The notes: generated from the sequence alone by a model not told the origin. 64,000 bases of DNA from Pseudarthrobacter equi (GCF_900105535.1 NZ_LT629779.1:3224001-3288000); one strand, 5' to 3'; numbered from the stretch's first letter, positions 16,440-26,284 are shown. Program-made: numbers and translations.

Positions 16440-17222
16440 CTACTCCGGGCGCTGCTCGCCGTTCAGGGGCGGAATGGGGCCACCGTGGAGCACGCGCTCA
16501 ACGGCTTCGGCCGGACTGTCCACCACCTGGATCAGGTCGAGGTCTTTCTCCGAGACCATGCCCTCGGCCACCAGGGTTCCCCTGATCCAGTCGATCATCG
16601 GGCCCCAGAAGTCGACGCCGAGCAGGACGATGGGGAACGATGTCACCTTCCGGGTCTGCACCAGCACCATGGCTTCGAAGAGTTCGTCGAGGGTGCCCAG
16701 GCCGCCGGGCAGGACGATGAAGCCCTGGGCGTACTTCACGAACATGGTCTTGCGGGCGAAGAAGTAGCGGAAGTTAATGCCGAGGTCCACCCACTGGTTC
16801 AGGCCCTGCTCGAAGGGCAGTTCAATGCCGAGGCCCACGGAGACACCGTTGCCCTCCACGGTGCCCCGGTTGGCCGCTTCCATGGAGCCGGGGCCGCCGC
16901 CGGTGATCACCGCAACGCCGGCTTCAGCCAGCTTGCGCCCCACTTCAACGCCCATTTCGTAATAGACGCTGCCCGGTTTCGTACGTGCCGAACCGAAGAC
17001 GCTGACCGCCTTGCCGATGTCCGCCAGGGCGCCAAAACCCTCAACGAATTCGCTCTGGATCCGCAGCACGCGCCACGGATCGGTGTGGACAAACTGTCCG
17101 GGGCCCTTGGTATCGAGCAGATGCTGGTCCGACATTTCCACGGCCGCCTGCTTTCGGCGGAGTTCGAGGGGGCCTTTGCGGCGCGGTTGGATGTTCTTGG
17201 CCGGATCTGCACTGATGCTCAT
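16440..17222 (-). CDS. LOG-family (TIGR00730) nucleotide phosphoribohydrolase
   Basis: This 260-residue member of the LOG/lysine-decarboxylase-like family carries the signature GGGPGSMEAANRG near residue 109 and PGGLGTLDELFEA near residue 174. These are the substrate-binding and catalytic motifs of cytokinin riboside-5'-monophosphate phosphoribohydrolases. The bacterial enzymes hydrolyse AMP or N6-modified AMP, so a nucleotide-salvage role is likely. It has a longer polar N-terminus (about 60 residues) than short LOG proteins, as in the mycobacterial Rv1205-like group. It lies upstream of the DivIVA gene with a 39-base gap. Confidence 0.9.
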   Translation of the reverse strand: MSISADPAKNIQPRRKGPLELRRKQAAVEMSDQHLLDTKGPGQFVHTDPWRVLRIQSEFVEGFGALADIGKAVSVFGSARTKPGSVYYEMGVEVGRKLAEAGVAVITGGGPGSMEAANRGTVEGNGVSVGLGIELPFEQGLNQWVDLGINFRYFFARKTMFVKYAQGFIVLPGGLGTLDELFEAMVLVQTRKVTSFPIVLLGVDFWGPMIDWIRGTLVAEGMVSEKDLDLIQVVDSPAEAVERVLHGGPIPPLNGEQRPE

Positions 17223-17271
17223 TCCCCAAGGCTAACGCGACTCTTGGCGCAGCCACGGCAGGTATCTCTTG

Positions 17272-17301
17272 AATCACGATGTGCAGGAACATGCCGTGAT
17301 T
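17272..17301. promoter_or_regulatory. Inverted repeat upstream of gluABCD
   Basis: AATCACG and CGTGATT form a perfect 7-base outer arm. ATGT and ACAT can extend it inward, with a two-base bulge and a six-base loop. The element lies 38 bases before the gluA start, in the only sizeable gap upstream of the operon. It could be an operator for a dimeric regulator or an mRNA hairpin. No regulator is named by the sequence itself. Confidence 0.4.
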
Positions 17302-17338
17302 CGCGTCATAACCCGCCGTTCTTCGCTAGATTCTTCCT

Positions 17339-18094
<756 letters not shown>

Positions 18095-18164
18095 TTCCCC
18101 TTCGAACAAACACTCCAAGTTCGCACCCAGGCCGTGATCCGCGGCCATCAATGAAAGGAATGTC

Positions 18165-19052
18165 ATGAAGGCATTTTTGACCCGGCGGAAATCATTTGTT
18201 GTGGCGGCCACCGCCGCCCTTGCCCTGTCCCTGAGCGCCTGCGGCGGCGGCGACGCCGGTGGCGGAAGCAACCCCGCTCCCGTGGAAAAGCCGACGTTCG
18301 CTGCCGGCACCACCATGGAAAAGATCTCTTCGGCCGGCACCATCAAGATCGGCACCAAGTTCGACCAGCCGCTCTTCGGCCAGGTGGGCCTGGACGGCAA
18401 GCCCGTCGGTTTCGACGTTGAAATCGGCAAGCTGATCGCCGCCAAGCTGGGCATCGCGGCAGACAAGATTGAATGGTCCGAGACTGTCTCCGCCAACCGC
18501 GAACCCTTCATCGAGCAGGGCAAGGTTGACCTGGTGATCGCCACGTACACCATCAACGACAAGCGCAAGCAGGTTGTCAGCTTCGCCGGACCGTACTACG
18601 AAGCCGGCCAGGCCCTGATGGTGAACAAGGACAACGACTCCATCAAGAAGCCCGAAGACGTCAAGGGCAAGAAGGTCTGCTCCGTGACCGGCTCCACCCC
18701 GGCCGCCACCATCGTGGACAAGTACGGCGCGGAACTGGTTCCCGCAGCCACCTACTCCGCCTGCCTGGAGCCGCTGCGCAACAAGCAGGTTGAAGCAATC
18801 ACCACGGATAACGTGATCCTCGCAGGCTTCGTTGACAAGGAACCGGACGCCTTCAAGCTCGCCTCGGACGAAACCTTCACCAAGGAGCCCTACGGCATCG
18901 GCCTGAAGAAGGACGATACCGAGTTCCGCAACTGGATCAACGACCAGCTGGAGTCCTTCGACAAGGACGGCGACTACAAGAAGGCCTGGGAGGCCACTGC
19001 CGGTTCAGTCATCAAGACTGCTCCGAGCCTGCCCGCGATCAACCGCTACTAA
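18165..19052 (+). CDS. gluB: Glutamate-type ABC transporter substrate-binding lipoprotein
   Basis: This 295-residue periplasmic-binding-protein-fold lipoprotein starts with a signal peptide (KSFVVAATAALALSLSA) and a lipobox cysteine at about residue 26 (SLSACGGG). The family 3 solute-binding domain follows, with the conserved opening IKIGTKFDQPLFG, the GFDVEIGKLIA motif and the KKVCSVTGSTPA lobe. The ribosome binding site GAAAGGAA precedes ATG 18165. It is followed by a strong hairpin at 19062-19098 before the permeases, which probably keeps lipoprotein mRNA more abundant than permease mRNA. Confidence 0.93.
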   Translation: MKAFLTRRKSFVVAATAALALSLSACGGGDAGGGSNPAPVEKPTFAAGTTMEKISSAGTIKIGTKFDQPLFGQVGLDGKPVGFDVEIGKLIAAKLGIAADKIEWSETVSANREPFIEQGKVDLVIATYTINDKRKQVVSFAGPYYEAGQALMVNKDNDSIKKPEDVKGKKVCSVTGSTPAATIVDKYGAELVPAATYSACLEPLRNKQVEAITTDNVILAGFVDKEPDAFKLASDETFTKEPYGIGLKKDDTEFRNWINDQLESFDKDGDYKKAWEATAGSVIKTAPSLPAINRY

Positions 19053-19061
19053 GGCTCAACG

Positions 19062-19098
19062 GCAGTGCCGGGGCGCGCTTCGGCAGCCCCGGCACTGC
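19062..19098 (+). terminator. Intercistronic hairpin between gluB and gluC
   Basis: A 13-base perfect GC-rich stem encloses an 11-base loop containing CTTCGG. It lies in the 86-base gap between the binding-protein gene and the first permease gene. Lacking a T-run, it is more likely an mRNA-stabilising or partly terminating element than a full terminator. Confidence 0.75.
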
Positions 19099-19138
19099 AC
19101 TGTTCCCCTACCCTCCGCTTCCTGAGCCGAAGGAACCC

Positions 19139-19789
19139 ATGGACGTCATCATTGAAAACCTCCCGCTGTACTGGGAAGGTTTTCTACGCACCCTTTTCCT
19201 GTCAGTTGTTTCCGGGGTCATCGCGCTTGTACTGGGCACCCTCCTGGCAGCCGCCCGGGTCTCGCCGGTGGCAGCGCTTCGCGGTTTCAGCACTGTCTAC
19301 GTTGAAATCCTCCGCAACACCCCCCTGACCATCGCCTTCTTCTTCGCAGCTATTGTGCTGCCACGCCTGGGCGTCCAGTTCGCCCAGTTCGAAGTGGCAG
19401 CCATCATCGCACTCAGCACCTACACCGCGGCGTTCATCGCTGAAGCTGTCCGCTCCGGTGTGAACAGTGTCCCCGTGGGCCAGGCCGAAGCCGCCCGCAG
19501 CATTGGCATGAACTTCGGCCAGGTCCTGAACCTCATCATCCTGCCGCAGGCCCTCCGGACGGTGATCCCGCCGTTGATCAACATCCTGATCGCCCTGGTC
19601 AAGAACTCGTCAGTGGCCGGCGCCTTCTTCGTCCTTGAATTGTTCGGTTACGGCCGCCAGCTGGCCAACGCCAACGGTGACCAGGTCATCACGGTCCTGC
19701 TGGGTACCGCGTTCTTCTATCTCCTTCTCACCGTCCCGCTGGGCATCCTCGCCAGCACGGTGGAGCGAAAGGTGGCGATTGCCCGATGA
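19139..19789 (+). CDS. gluC: Glutamate-type ABC transporter permease GluC
   Basis: This 216-residue integral membrane permease is of the HisMQ family with about five helices (GFLRTLFLSVVSGVIALVLG, LTIAFFFAAIVLP, and others). The EAA cytoplasmic loop that contacts the ATPase is EAARSIGMNFGQVLNLIILP near residue 118. It overlaps gluD by four bases (ATGA), so the two permeases are translationally coupled and form the heterodimeric channel. ATG at 19139 follows GAAGGAACCC, a good ribosome binding site. Confidence 0.92.
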   Translation: MDVIIENLPLYWEGFLRTLFLSVVSGVIALVLGTLLAAARVSPVAALRGFSTVYVEILRNTPLTIAFFFAAIVLPRLGVQFAQFEVAAIIALSTYTAAFIAEAVRSGVNSVPVGQAEAARSIGMNFGQVLNLIILPQALRTVIPPLINILIALVKNSSVAGAFFVLELFGYGRQLANANGDQVITVLLGTAFFYLLLTVPLGILASTVERKVAIAR

Positions 19790-20625
19790 GCTCGGTACTT
19801 TACGACGTTCCCGGCCCCAAGGCCCGCCGGATTTCCCTGATCGGTTCGGTAGTGGGCGGCCTGGCTATCCTCGGCCTGCTCGCCTGGATCATCTTCACCC
19901 TGAGCCAGCAGGGGATCTTTGAAGGCCGCCGCTGGCAAATCTTCACCCGTGCGGACGTTTGGCGGCTGCTTGGCAACGGGCTGGGGGCGACACTGTCTGC
20001 CGCGGCGTTGGCCGCCGTCATCGCCTTCCCCTTGGGCCTGCTGCTGTGCCTGTTCCGGATCTCTGACGTCAAGCTCATCCGCGTCCCTACCCGCGTGGTC
20101 CTGGAGTTCCTCCGGGGCATGCCCGTAGTCCTGATGATGCTGTTTATCCTCCTCGGCTTTGGCACGTCGCAGTTTATTGCCGTCGTCGCGGGCCTTGTGG
20201 TCTACAACGCGGCAGTCTTTGCGGAAATCATCCGCGCCGGCATCCAGTCCCTCCCCAAGGGCCAACGCGAGGCAGGCCTGGCAATCGGCCTGACCAGCTT
20301 CAAGTCGCGGATGCTGATTGAACTTCCCCAGGCTGTCCGCCGGATGATGCCGTCCCTGGTGGCGCAGCTGGTGGTGCTCCTGAAGGACACGTCGCTGGGC
20401 TACATCGTCGCTTATGGAGAACTGCTGCGGGCGGTACAGCTCATGGCTGACGTCCTCGGGCCGGCGTACCTTTTCCCGGTGTTCTTCGTGGCCGCCGGAA
20501 TGTATATCGCCATCAATATCTGCATCTCGCGGCTTGCCGTGTGGATCGAGCGGCGCGGTTCCAAGAAGGCGGCCGGTGGCACAGCCAAGGCCGACCCGGC
20601 TGTGGTGGAAGCCGGGGCTCCATAG
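19786..20625 (+). CDS. gluD: Glutamate-type ABC transporter permease GluD
   Basis: This 279-residue second permease has an extended N-terminus before the first helix (ISLIGSVVGGLAILGLLAWI). The EAA loop is REAGLAIGLTSFKSRMLIELP near residue 163, written there as the ATPase contact. It pairs with GluC through a four-base start/stop overlap. The last 30 residues form a charged Lys/Ala tail. The operon ends at the 20-base-stem terminator at 20643-20686. Confidence 0.92.
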   Translation: MSSVLYDVPGPKARRISLIGSVVGGLAILGLLAWIIFTLSQQGIFEGRRWQIFTRADVWRLLGNGLGATLSAAALAAVIAFPLGLLLCLFRISDVKLIRVPTRVVLEFLRGMPVVLMMLFILLGFGTSQFIAVVAGLVVYNAAVFAEIIRAGIQSLPKGQREAGLAIGLTSFKSRMLIELPQAVRRMMPSLVAQLVVLLKDTSLGYIVAYGELLRAVQLMADVLGPAYLFPVFFVAAGMYIAINICISRLAVWIERRGSKKAAGGTAKADPAVVEAGAP

Positions 20626-20642
20626 TTCCGCGCGTTGCCTTT

Positions 20643-20686
20643 AAACAGTTATGGCCCGGATCTGATGATCCGGGCCATAACTGTTT
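20643..20686. terminator. Bidirectional terminator with 20-base perfect stem
   Basis: Two perfect 20-base arms surround a TGAT loop between the convergent gluD and dapE genes. The stem has AAACAG on its left edge and CTGTTT on its right, so it can act on both strands. Confidence 0.93.
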
Positions 20687-20718
20687 GAGCGCCGCGCTGC
20701 GTGGGCGGCAGCGGGCGG

Positions 20719-21855
20719 TCAGTCCTGAAGCCAGTCCTGCAACGCCCGCAGGCACTCACGGATGGCTTCGGCATCCACGTGTTCGTTGTCCTTGTGGGCC
20801 AACAGCGGATCACCAGGGCCGAAATTCACGGCGGGAATCCCCAGCTCGCTGAACCGCGCGACGTCGGTCCAGCCGTATTTCGGCTTCGGCTCGGCACCCA
20901 CGGCGGCCACGAAGGAGGCTGCAGCGGGGTGGTTCAGGCCCGGCCGGGCACCGGCGGCGGCATCGGTACGGACCACGTCGAAGCCCTCAAGAAGGTTCCG
21001 GACAACGGCCTCGGCCTCATCCGGCGATTTGTCCGGCGCAAAGCGGTAGTTGATCTCCACCACGCACCGGTCCGGAATAACGTTGCCGGCCGTTCCGCCG
21101 TTGATCTTCACCGCGTTCAGGCTCTCGCGGTAATCGAGGCCGTCAACGTTGACGGTCTGTGGTTCGTAGGCTGCCAGCCGGGCGAGGATCGGGGCCGCCG
21201 CGTGGATGGCATTGCTGCCCATCCACGCCCGGGCCGAGTGGGCAGCCTCCCCGACGGTGGTGGCCTCGAAACGGCTGGTGCCGTTGCAGCCGCCTTCCAC
21301 GGTTCCGTGGGTCGGTTCCAGCAGGATGGCGAAGTCGCCGTCCAGCAGGTGGCCGTGGTTACGGACCAGGCGCCCCAGGCCGCTCTTCACCGCCTCGACT
21401 TCCTCATGGTCGTAAAAGACGAAGGTGACATCGCGTTGCGGCTGGCCGCCGTCGTCGAACATGGTGGCAGCGAGTGCCAGCTGGACAGCCACCCCGCCCT
21501 TCATGTCCGTGGCACCGCGTCCGTACAGCACACCCTCCCCCGGTACACCGGATTCCCAGGTGGACGGCACGGTTCCCTTCGACCCCTCCGTCAGCGGCAA
21601 CGGAACGGTATCCAGGTGCCCGGCGAGGATGACGCGTTCGGCCTTCCCCAACTCCGTGCGGGCGATGATGGAATCGCCGTCCCGAACAATCGTCAGCTGG
21701 GGAATGTCCGCCAGTGCCGCTTCCACGGCGTCGGCGAGTTCCTTCTCGTTGCCCGAGACGCTGTTGATGTCCATCACGGCTGCGGTCAGCATCGCGACGT
21801 CCTGGCGGAGGTCCAGTGCGGGTACGGATGTGCGGGGGGCGGGTTCGGCAGTCAC
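20719..21855 (-). CDS. dapE: Succinyl-diaminopimelate desuccinylase
   Basis: This 378-residue M20-family zinc enzyme hydrolyses N-succinyl-LL-diaminopimelate in the succinylase branch of lysine/DAP synthesis. Metal-site motifs are visible: [10 protein letters not shown] near residue 79, [15 protein letters not shown] near 112, [12 protein letters not shown] near 149, [13 protein letters not shown] near 178, and a C-terminal His in [14 protein letters not shown]. It is divergent from dapD with only 51 bases between starts, as in mycobacteria. The two share a compact promoter region. Length matches the actinobacterial enzyme. Confidence 0.95.
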   Translation of the reverse strand: MTAEPAPRTSVPALDLRQDVAMLTAAVMDINSVSGNEKELADAVEAALADIPQLTIVRDGDSIIARTELGKAERVILAGHLDTVPLPLTEGSKGTVPSTWESGVPGEGVLYGRGATDMKGGVAVQLALAATMFDDGGQPQRDVTFVFYDHEEVEAVKSGLGRLVRNHGHLLDGDFAILLEPTHGTVEGGCNGTSRFEATTVGEAAHSARAWMGSNAIHAAAPILARLAAYEPQTVNVDGLDYRESLNAVKINGGTAGNVIPDRCVVEINYRFAPDKSPDEAEAVVRNLLEGFDVVRTDAAAGARPGLNHPAAASFVAAVGAEPKPKYGWTDVARFSELGIPAVNFGPGDPLLAHKDNEHVDAEAIRECLRALQDWLQD

Positions 21856-21906
21856 GAAGCCAGTCTAGTTCGAACCCTGGGGCCACCCCTCGATAGACTG
21901 GACCAC

Positions 21907-22947
21907 ATGACTGAGACCGCTTCCTCCGCCGTGCCCGAAACCCTGAACGACACCACTGACAGCCGCTCCGCCTACGGCTTTGGCGTTGCCACCATTGCTA
22001 GCGCCAGCGGCGATGGTTCGGTTGAAGCAACAGTCCTGGACGTGTGGTTCCCGGCGCCGTCGCTGGGTGTTGCCGCGGAGAACCTCCGCTCCGTGGAAAA
22101 CGCCGACCCGGCGCTGACCCAGATCGCGGACAACGGAGCCGACGAGGACCGTAACACCGAACAGAAGGTGGTCTTCGTCCAGATCAACCTCGACGAAGCA
22201 CCGGCAGACACGGCGGACGCCTACCTCCGCCTGCACCTGCTCTCCCACCGCCTGGTCCGGCCCAACACCATCAACCTGGACGGAATCTTCGGCAAGCTCC
22301 CCAACGTGGTGTGGACCAACTTCGGTCCCGCCGCCGTCGAAGGCTTCGAACTCACCCGTGCCCGCCTCCGCCGCCGCGGCGCCGTCACCGTTTACGGAGT
22401 CGACAAGTTCCCGCGCATGGTGGACTACGTGGTGCCCGCCGGGGTCCGGATCGCCGACGCCGACCGCGTCCGCCTCGGTGCCCACCTGGCCGCCGGGACC
22501 ACCGTCATGCACGAAGGCTTCGTAAACTTCAACGCCGGAACCCTGGGAACCTCCATGGTTGAGGGCCGCATTTCCGCCGGCGTGGTCACCGGAGACGGCA
22601 GCGACGTCGGCGGCGGCGCTTCGATCATGGGCACCCTCTCGGGCGGCGGCAAGGAAAAGATCACCATCGGCGAGCGGGTCCTGCTCGGAGCCAACTCCGG
22701 CGTCGGCATCAGCATCGGCGACGACTCCGTCGTTGAAGCCGGCCTGTACGTGACGGCCGGTACCCGTGTCCGCGTCCCCGGACCCAAGGACGAGGTAGGC
22801 GAAGACACCACAAAGATCGTCAAGGCCGCCGACCTTTCCGGTGTGCCCAACCTGCTCTTCCGCCGCAATTCCACCACCGGCGCTGTGGAGGTCCTCCCCC
22901 GCCAGGGCCAGACGGTGGAACTGAACGACGCGCTCCACGCCAACTGA
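21907..22947 (+). CDS. dapD: Tetrahydrodipicolinate N-succinyltransferase
   Basis: This 346-residue left-handed beta-helix acyltransferase makes N-succinyl-2-amino-6-ketopimelate for lysine synthesis. The open frame continues far upstream opposite dapE, but the ATG at 21907 ([13 protein letters not shown]) is the natural start just after the dapE promoter gap. The C-terminal half contains hexapeptide-repeat-like stretches ([37 protein letters not shown]). The conserved [18 protein letters not shown] region, around residues 220-237, is typical of the actinobacterial class. Together with dapE and dapC (27948-29087) it supplies three steps of the pathway in this window. Confidence 0.95.
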   Translation: MTETASSAVPETLNDTTDSRSAYGFGVATIASASGDGSVEATVLDVWFPAPSLGVAAENLRSVENADPALTQIADNGADEDRNTEQKVVFVQINLDEAPADTADAYLRLHLLSHRLVRPNTINLDGIFGKLPNVVWTNFGPAAVEGFELTRARLRRRGAVTVYGVDKFPRMVDYVVPAGVRIADADRVRLGAHLAAGTTVMHEGFVNFNAGTLGTSMVEGRISAGVVTGDGSDVGGGASIMGTLSGGGKEKITIGERVLLGANSGVGISIGDDSVVEAGLYVTAGTRVRVPGPKDEVGEDTTKIVKAADLSGVPNLLFRRNSTTGAVEVLPRQGQTVELNDALHAN

Positions 22948-22954
22948 TTCCACG

Positions 22955-23812
22955 GTGGCACGCAGACGCGGCCTCCGCCGACTCGCTGTCCTGTTGCTCG
23001 TCCTGGTCCTGGTAGCCGGCGGCATCTACTCTGCAGTGTTTTTCGTGCAGCGCTCCGAAACCCTCGTTTCTGAGCGCTGCACGGCTGTGGTGGGCGACAG
23101 GAAGGCCGAACTAGCTCCGGACCAGGCCGTCTACGCCTCCTTGATCACCGCCGTCGCGGTACAGCGCGGGCTGCCTCCCCGGGCCGCCAGCATCGCGCTG
23201 GCCACTGCCATGCAGGAATCGAAGCTGCGCAACATCGGCCACGGCGACCAGGCCGGGCCTGATTCGCGGGGCCTGTTCCAGCAGAGACCGTCACAGGGGT
23301 GGGGAACCGAAGCCCAGGTCATGGACCCCTACTACGCCGTCAACGCGTTCTACGACGCCCTGGTGAAGGTACCGGGCTACGAAACGCTCGAGATTACGGA
23401 CGCGGCCCAGCGCGTGCAGCGCTCCGCCTTCCCCACCGCCTATGCCGAGCACGAGGACATGGGCCGCTCCTTCGCCTCCGGACTGTCCGGCCAGACCCCT
23501 GGGGCTGTGCAGTGCACGCTCCGATCCGCCGGCACCGAGGGTGACACGGGCGCAGTCCTGGCCGAACTCGGCCGTGCTTACGGAAACCTCGCGGCAACGG
23601 ACGAAGGGCAGGCCCTGGTGGTGGAGGCCAGCGGCAGCGCGGCGTGGTCCGTCGCCCAATGGGCCGTAGCCAATGCCAAGGGCCTTGACGTTATCCGGGT
23701 GGACGTCGCAGGCAGGAGCTGGGACCGCGGCGACAGTGCCGGCTGGCAGGAGTCGGACGCGGCCGAAGGCCAGGTGCGCATTACCGTGTCCCGGGCCTCC
23801 TCCGGCGCCTGA
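22955..23812 (+). CDS. Membrane-anchored lysozyme/transglycosylase-like protein
   Basis: This 285-residue protein has a basic N-terminus and one membrane helix (LAVLLLVLVLVAGGIYSAVF). The extracellular domain resembles lysozyme-like folds: a catalytic-type Glu in LATAMQESKLRNI near residue 87, GLFQQRPSQGWG near 107, and the downstream YYAVNAFYDALVKVPGYETL. Relatives are often labelled heavy-metal transporter without support. A peptidoglycan-binding or cleaving role is inferred from these motifs. It begins seven bases after dapD and is likely cotranscribed. The C-terminal 90 residues have no recognised motif. Start is a GTG at 22955. Confidence 0.75.
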   Translation: MARRRGLRRLAVLLLVLVLVAGGIYSAVFFVQRSETLVSERCTAVVGDRKAELAPDQAVYASLITAVAVQRGLPPRAASIALATAMQESKLRNIGHGDQAGPDSRGLFQQRPSQGWGTEAQVMDPYYAVNAFYDALVKVPGYETLEITDAAQRVQRSAFPTAYAEHEDMGRSFASGLSGQTPGAVQCTLRSAGTEGDTGAVLAELGRAYGNLAATDEGQALVVEASGSAAWSVAQWAVANAKGLDVIRVDVAGRSWDRGDSAGWQESDAAEGQVRITVSRASSGA

Positions 23813-23826
23813 GCCCCGGCTGCGGA

Positions 23827-24438
23827 TCAGACGAGGATTTCCACCACCGGCTGCACGTAACTGCGGAACAGCTCCGGCTCGCCCATCAGCTGCTGGCTCA
23901 TGATGATCTTGTCCGGCTCCAGGTACCACGCCCGGTGCTCGTTGAGCGGCAACTCGATGATGGACAGCTTGAAGTCACGCGAATCGCGGCCCACCTCCAT
24001 GAGCCTGTCATCCACCATGTCGGTGAGCAGGTGATCAGCGCCGTTGGCCTCCCGTTCCGCTTCCAGCTCTGCGTACTCGCTCCGCCGTTCCCTGGCCCAG
24101 GTCAGGGCGGAACCGAAATGTGCCTGCAGGACCCGCTGGAGGGCCGGGGAGTTGCCGAACGCCTCGAAGTCCGGCGGCGAGAGATCCGGCGAGGTGTGCG
24201 GGTAAGCCTTGAGCAGCTGTTCCCACCAGGCTTCCCACTCCGTTTTCAGGGCACCCAGCCCGCCGACATCGGCTGTGAGGTGGCTGTGGTCGGCAGGGCG
24301 GACCTTGGGCTTGGCGTGCGAGAGCGCAGGGTGTCCGGCTCCGTTCAGTCCTGCGGTATCGCGGAGAAAGAGCGCAATCATCATGGGCCCCGAGGTGTCC
24401 GTGGTGATCTGCCATCTGGAACCGCTTGCCTGCTGCAT
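23827..24438 (-). CDS. Conserved protein of unknown function
   Basis: I do not recognise this 203-residue protein. It has no signal peptide or membrane helix. It begins MQQASGSRWQITTDTSGP and contains an acidic, Trp-rich helix (KTEWEAWWEQLLKAYP) and a C-terminal segment ending FRSYVQPVVEILV, suggesting an alpha/beta cytoplasmic fold. The start at 24438 is preferred over the longer frame because AGGAAGGA lies six bases upstream. It is convergent with the lysozyme-like gene and lies downstream of a TetR gene on the same strand, separated by 103 bases. Confidence 0.7.
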   Translation of the reverse strand: MQQASGSRWQITTDTSGPMMIALFLRDTAGLNGAGHPALSHAKPKVRPADHSHLTADVGGLGALKTEWEAWWEQLLKAYPHTSPDLSPPDFEAFGNSPALQRVLQAHFGSALTWARERRSEYAELEAEREANGADHLLTDMVDDRLMEVGRDSRDFKLSIIELPLNEHRAWYLEPDKIIMSQQLMGEPELFRSYVQPVVEILV

Positions 24439-24541
24439 CCGAAGTCCTTCCTGGAGTACTCCCCTGCCCGGGCCGCCTGCACCAACCGCCTGCAGCCCCG
24501 GTTCCCAGTCTATTCCCGGTTCCACCTCACGTTAATGTCCG

Positions 24542-25150
24542 TCAGCGCCCCAGTCCGTCAAGATGGCGTTCCAGTACGCCGGTGCACATTTCCGCAGTCA
24601 TCCAGGCGGGCTGCAGCAGTGCGTGCATGCCCAGTCCGTCAAGGGTCGCCAGCAGCCGCTCGGCCTCGATCACCAGGTTCTCCTGCGGCTCGTCTGCGGG
24701 CATCAGTCCGGCTACGACGCGGCCGGCAATGGCTGCGACCTGCCGGTGGCTGCGGTCCGCCTCTGGCGCCAGGAAGGGTTTGATCCGTGCGGCACTCCTG
24801 AAGGCCATCAGGGCACAGATCTCCACGGCCCGCTCTTCATCCAGCGGCAGCATCCCGCCCAGCAGTGTTAATACGGCCTGGCGGTGGGCTGCACTGCCGG
24901 GAAGTGCAGCATCCGTGTCGGGGAGCAAGGCCTGGAGTCGCCCCACCACGCGGTCCACAACGCTGGCAAAGGAGAATGCGAGAAGCTCATCGCTGCCGGC
25001 GAAGTAGTGGCGGACGGACCCGACGGCGAGCCCTGCCTCGTCTGCCACTTCGCGCAGTGACGCCCGTTCCAGTCCGTCAACGGCAATAATGCGCAGGACG
25101 GCGTCTACTACATCCCGGCGCCGGGCATCCGGGTCAACAATTTTGGGCAC
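24542..25150 (-). CDS. TetR-family transcriptional regulator
   Basis: This 202-residue regulator has an N-terminal TetR helix-turn-helix (RDVVDAVLRIIAVDGLERAS, LREVADEAGLAVGSVRHYF, residues about 10-50). The helical ligand-binding domain is variable, with a C-terminal LLATLDGLGMHALLQP motif common in BetI/TetR_C_6-type members. It is divergent from galE across 104 bases, but nothing ties it to that gene. Ligand and target are unknown. Confidence 0.87.
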   Translation of the reverse strand: MPKIVDPDARRRDVVDAVLRIIAVDGLERASLREVADEAGLAVGSVRHYFAGSDELLAFSFASVVDRVVGRLQALLPDTDAALPGSAAHRQAVLTLLGGMLPLDEERAVEICALMAFRSAARIKPFLAPEADRSHRQVAAIAGRVVAGLMPADEPQENLVIEAERLLATLDGLGMHALLQPAWMTAEMCTGVLERHLDGLGR

Positions 25151-25254
25151 CCTTATTATTTAGCACACTTGTGCCCCAAACGCGGGACCAGCCGCACCTG
25201 CCCGGCATCCGGAACGCGGCGGCAGGCGAGGGCTGCGTTGGATAGGGTTGAGGC

Positions 25255-26268
25255 ATGAAAATTCTGGTTACGGGGGGCACCGGCTACATCGGTTCCCACA
25301 CTGTCCTTTCCCTGCAGGAAGCCGGCCACGACGTGGTCGTCATCGACAACCTGGTCAATTCCAGCGAAGAGTCCCTGCGGCGCGTTGCCGAACTCAGCGG
25401 AAAGGAAGCGGAGTTCCACAACGTTGACCTGGTGGACGAAGCCGCGGTGGAGCGGGTGTTCGCCGGCGCCGGCATCGACGCCGTCATCCACTTTGCCGGG
25501 CTGAAGGCCGTGGGTGAATCCGTCCGGGAACCGCTGAAGTACTACTACAACAACCTGGTGGGCACGCTGAACCTGATCCGCGTCATGGACCGCCATGACG
25601 TCCGGTCCTTCGTGTTCAGTTCGTCGGCCACCGTCTACGGCGAGCACAACCCCATCCCCTACGTGGAAAAGATGGAGATCGGCGCGAACAACCCCTACGG
25701 CCGCACCAAGGAACAGATCGAGGACATCCTCTCGGACCTGGGCGATGCCGACCCGCGCTGGCATATCGCACTGCTGCGCTACTTCAATCCGGTGGGCGCT
25801 CACCCGTCCGGCAGGATCGGCGAGGACCCGCAGGGCATCCCGAACAACCTCGTGCCGTTCATCGCCCAGGTGGCCGTGGGCCGCCGCGAGAAGCTGATGG
25901 TCTTCGGCGGCGACTACGACACCCCGGACGGCACATGCCTCCGCGACTACATCCACGTGGAGGACCTTGCCGAGGGGCACGTCGCTGCACTGAACTACGT
26001 GGCCGGCCGTGCAGGCGTGTTCCGCTGGAACCTTGGCTCCGGCAGGGGCTCATCCGTCCTCGAAGTGCTCCGCTCCTTCGAAAAGGCCGTGGGCGAGCCC
26101 ATCCCCTACGAAATTACGGAGCGCCGCGCAGGCGACCTCCCGGCCTTCTGGGCTGACGCCGCCTCCGCGCTGGCGGACCTGGGCTGGTCCACCACCAAGA
26201 CCGTGGACCAGATGTGCGAGGACCACTGGCGCTGGCAGAAGAACAACCCGCAGGGCTACGCGTCCTAG
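25255..26268 (+). CDS. galE: UDP-glucose 4-epimerase
   Basis: This 337-residue extended SDR interconverts UDP-glucose and UDP-galactose. The NAD-binding motif is TGGTGYIGSHT at residues 6-16. The catalytic site shows FSSSATVYGEH (Ser/Thr) and NNPYGRTKEQIE (Tyr-x3-Lys) near residue 146. Sugar-binding RYFNPVGAHPSG and the C-terminal RAGDLPAFWADA are present. Length matches bacterial GalE. The nearest galactose genes are not in the window, so it probably supplies wall or exopolysaccharide precursors. Start ATG 25255 follows GGGTTGAGGC. Confidence 0.95.
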   Translation: MKILVTGGTGYIGSHTVLSLQEAGHDVVVIDNLVNSSEESLRRVAELSGKEAEFHNVDLVDEAAVERVFAGAGIDAVIHFAGLKAVGESVREPLKYYYNNLVGTLNLIRVMDRHDVRSFVFSSSATVYGEHNPIPYVEKMEIGANNPYGRTKEQIEDILSDLGDADPRWHIALLRYFNPVGAHPSGRIGEDPQGIPNNLVPFIAQVAVGRREKLMVFGGDYDTPDGTCLRDYIHVEDLAEGHVAALNYVAGRAGVFRWNLGSGRGSSVLEVLRSFEKAVGEPIPYEITERRAGDLPAFWADAASALADLGWSTTKTVDQMCEDHWRWQKNNPQGYAS

Positions 26269-26284
26269 CCTCCCCTCATCGATT

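Noticed and set aside
20701..22947. A 748-codon open frame read as one protein
   Set aside because: The first 402 codons lie antisense to dapE and look unlike any protein; the DapD family starts at the ATG at 21907.
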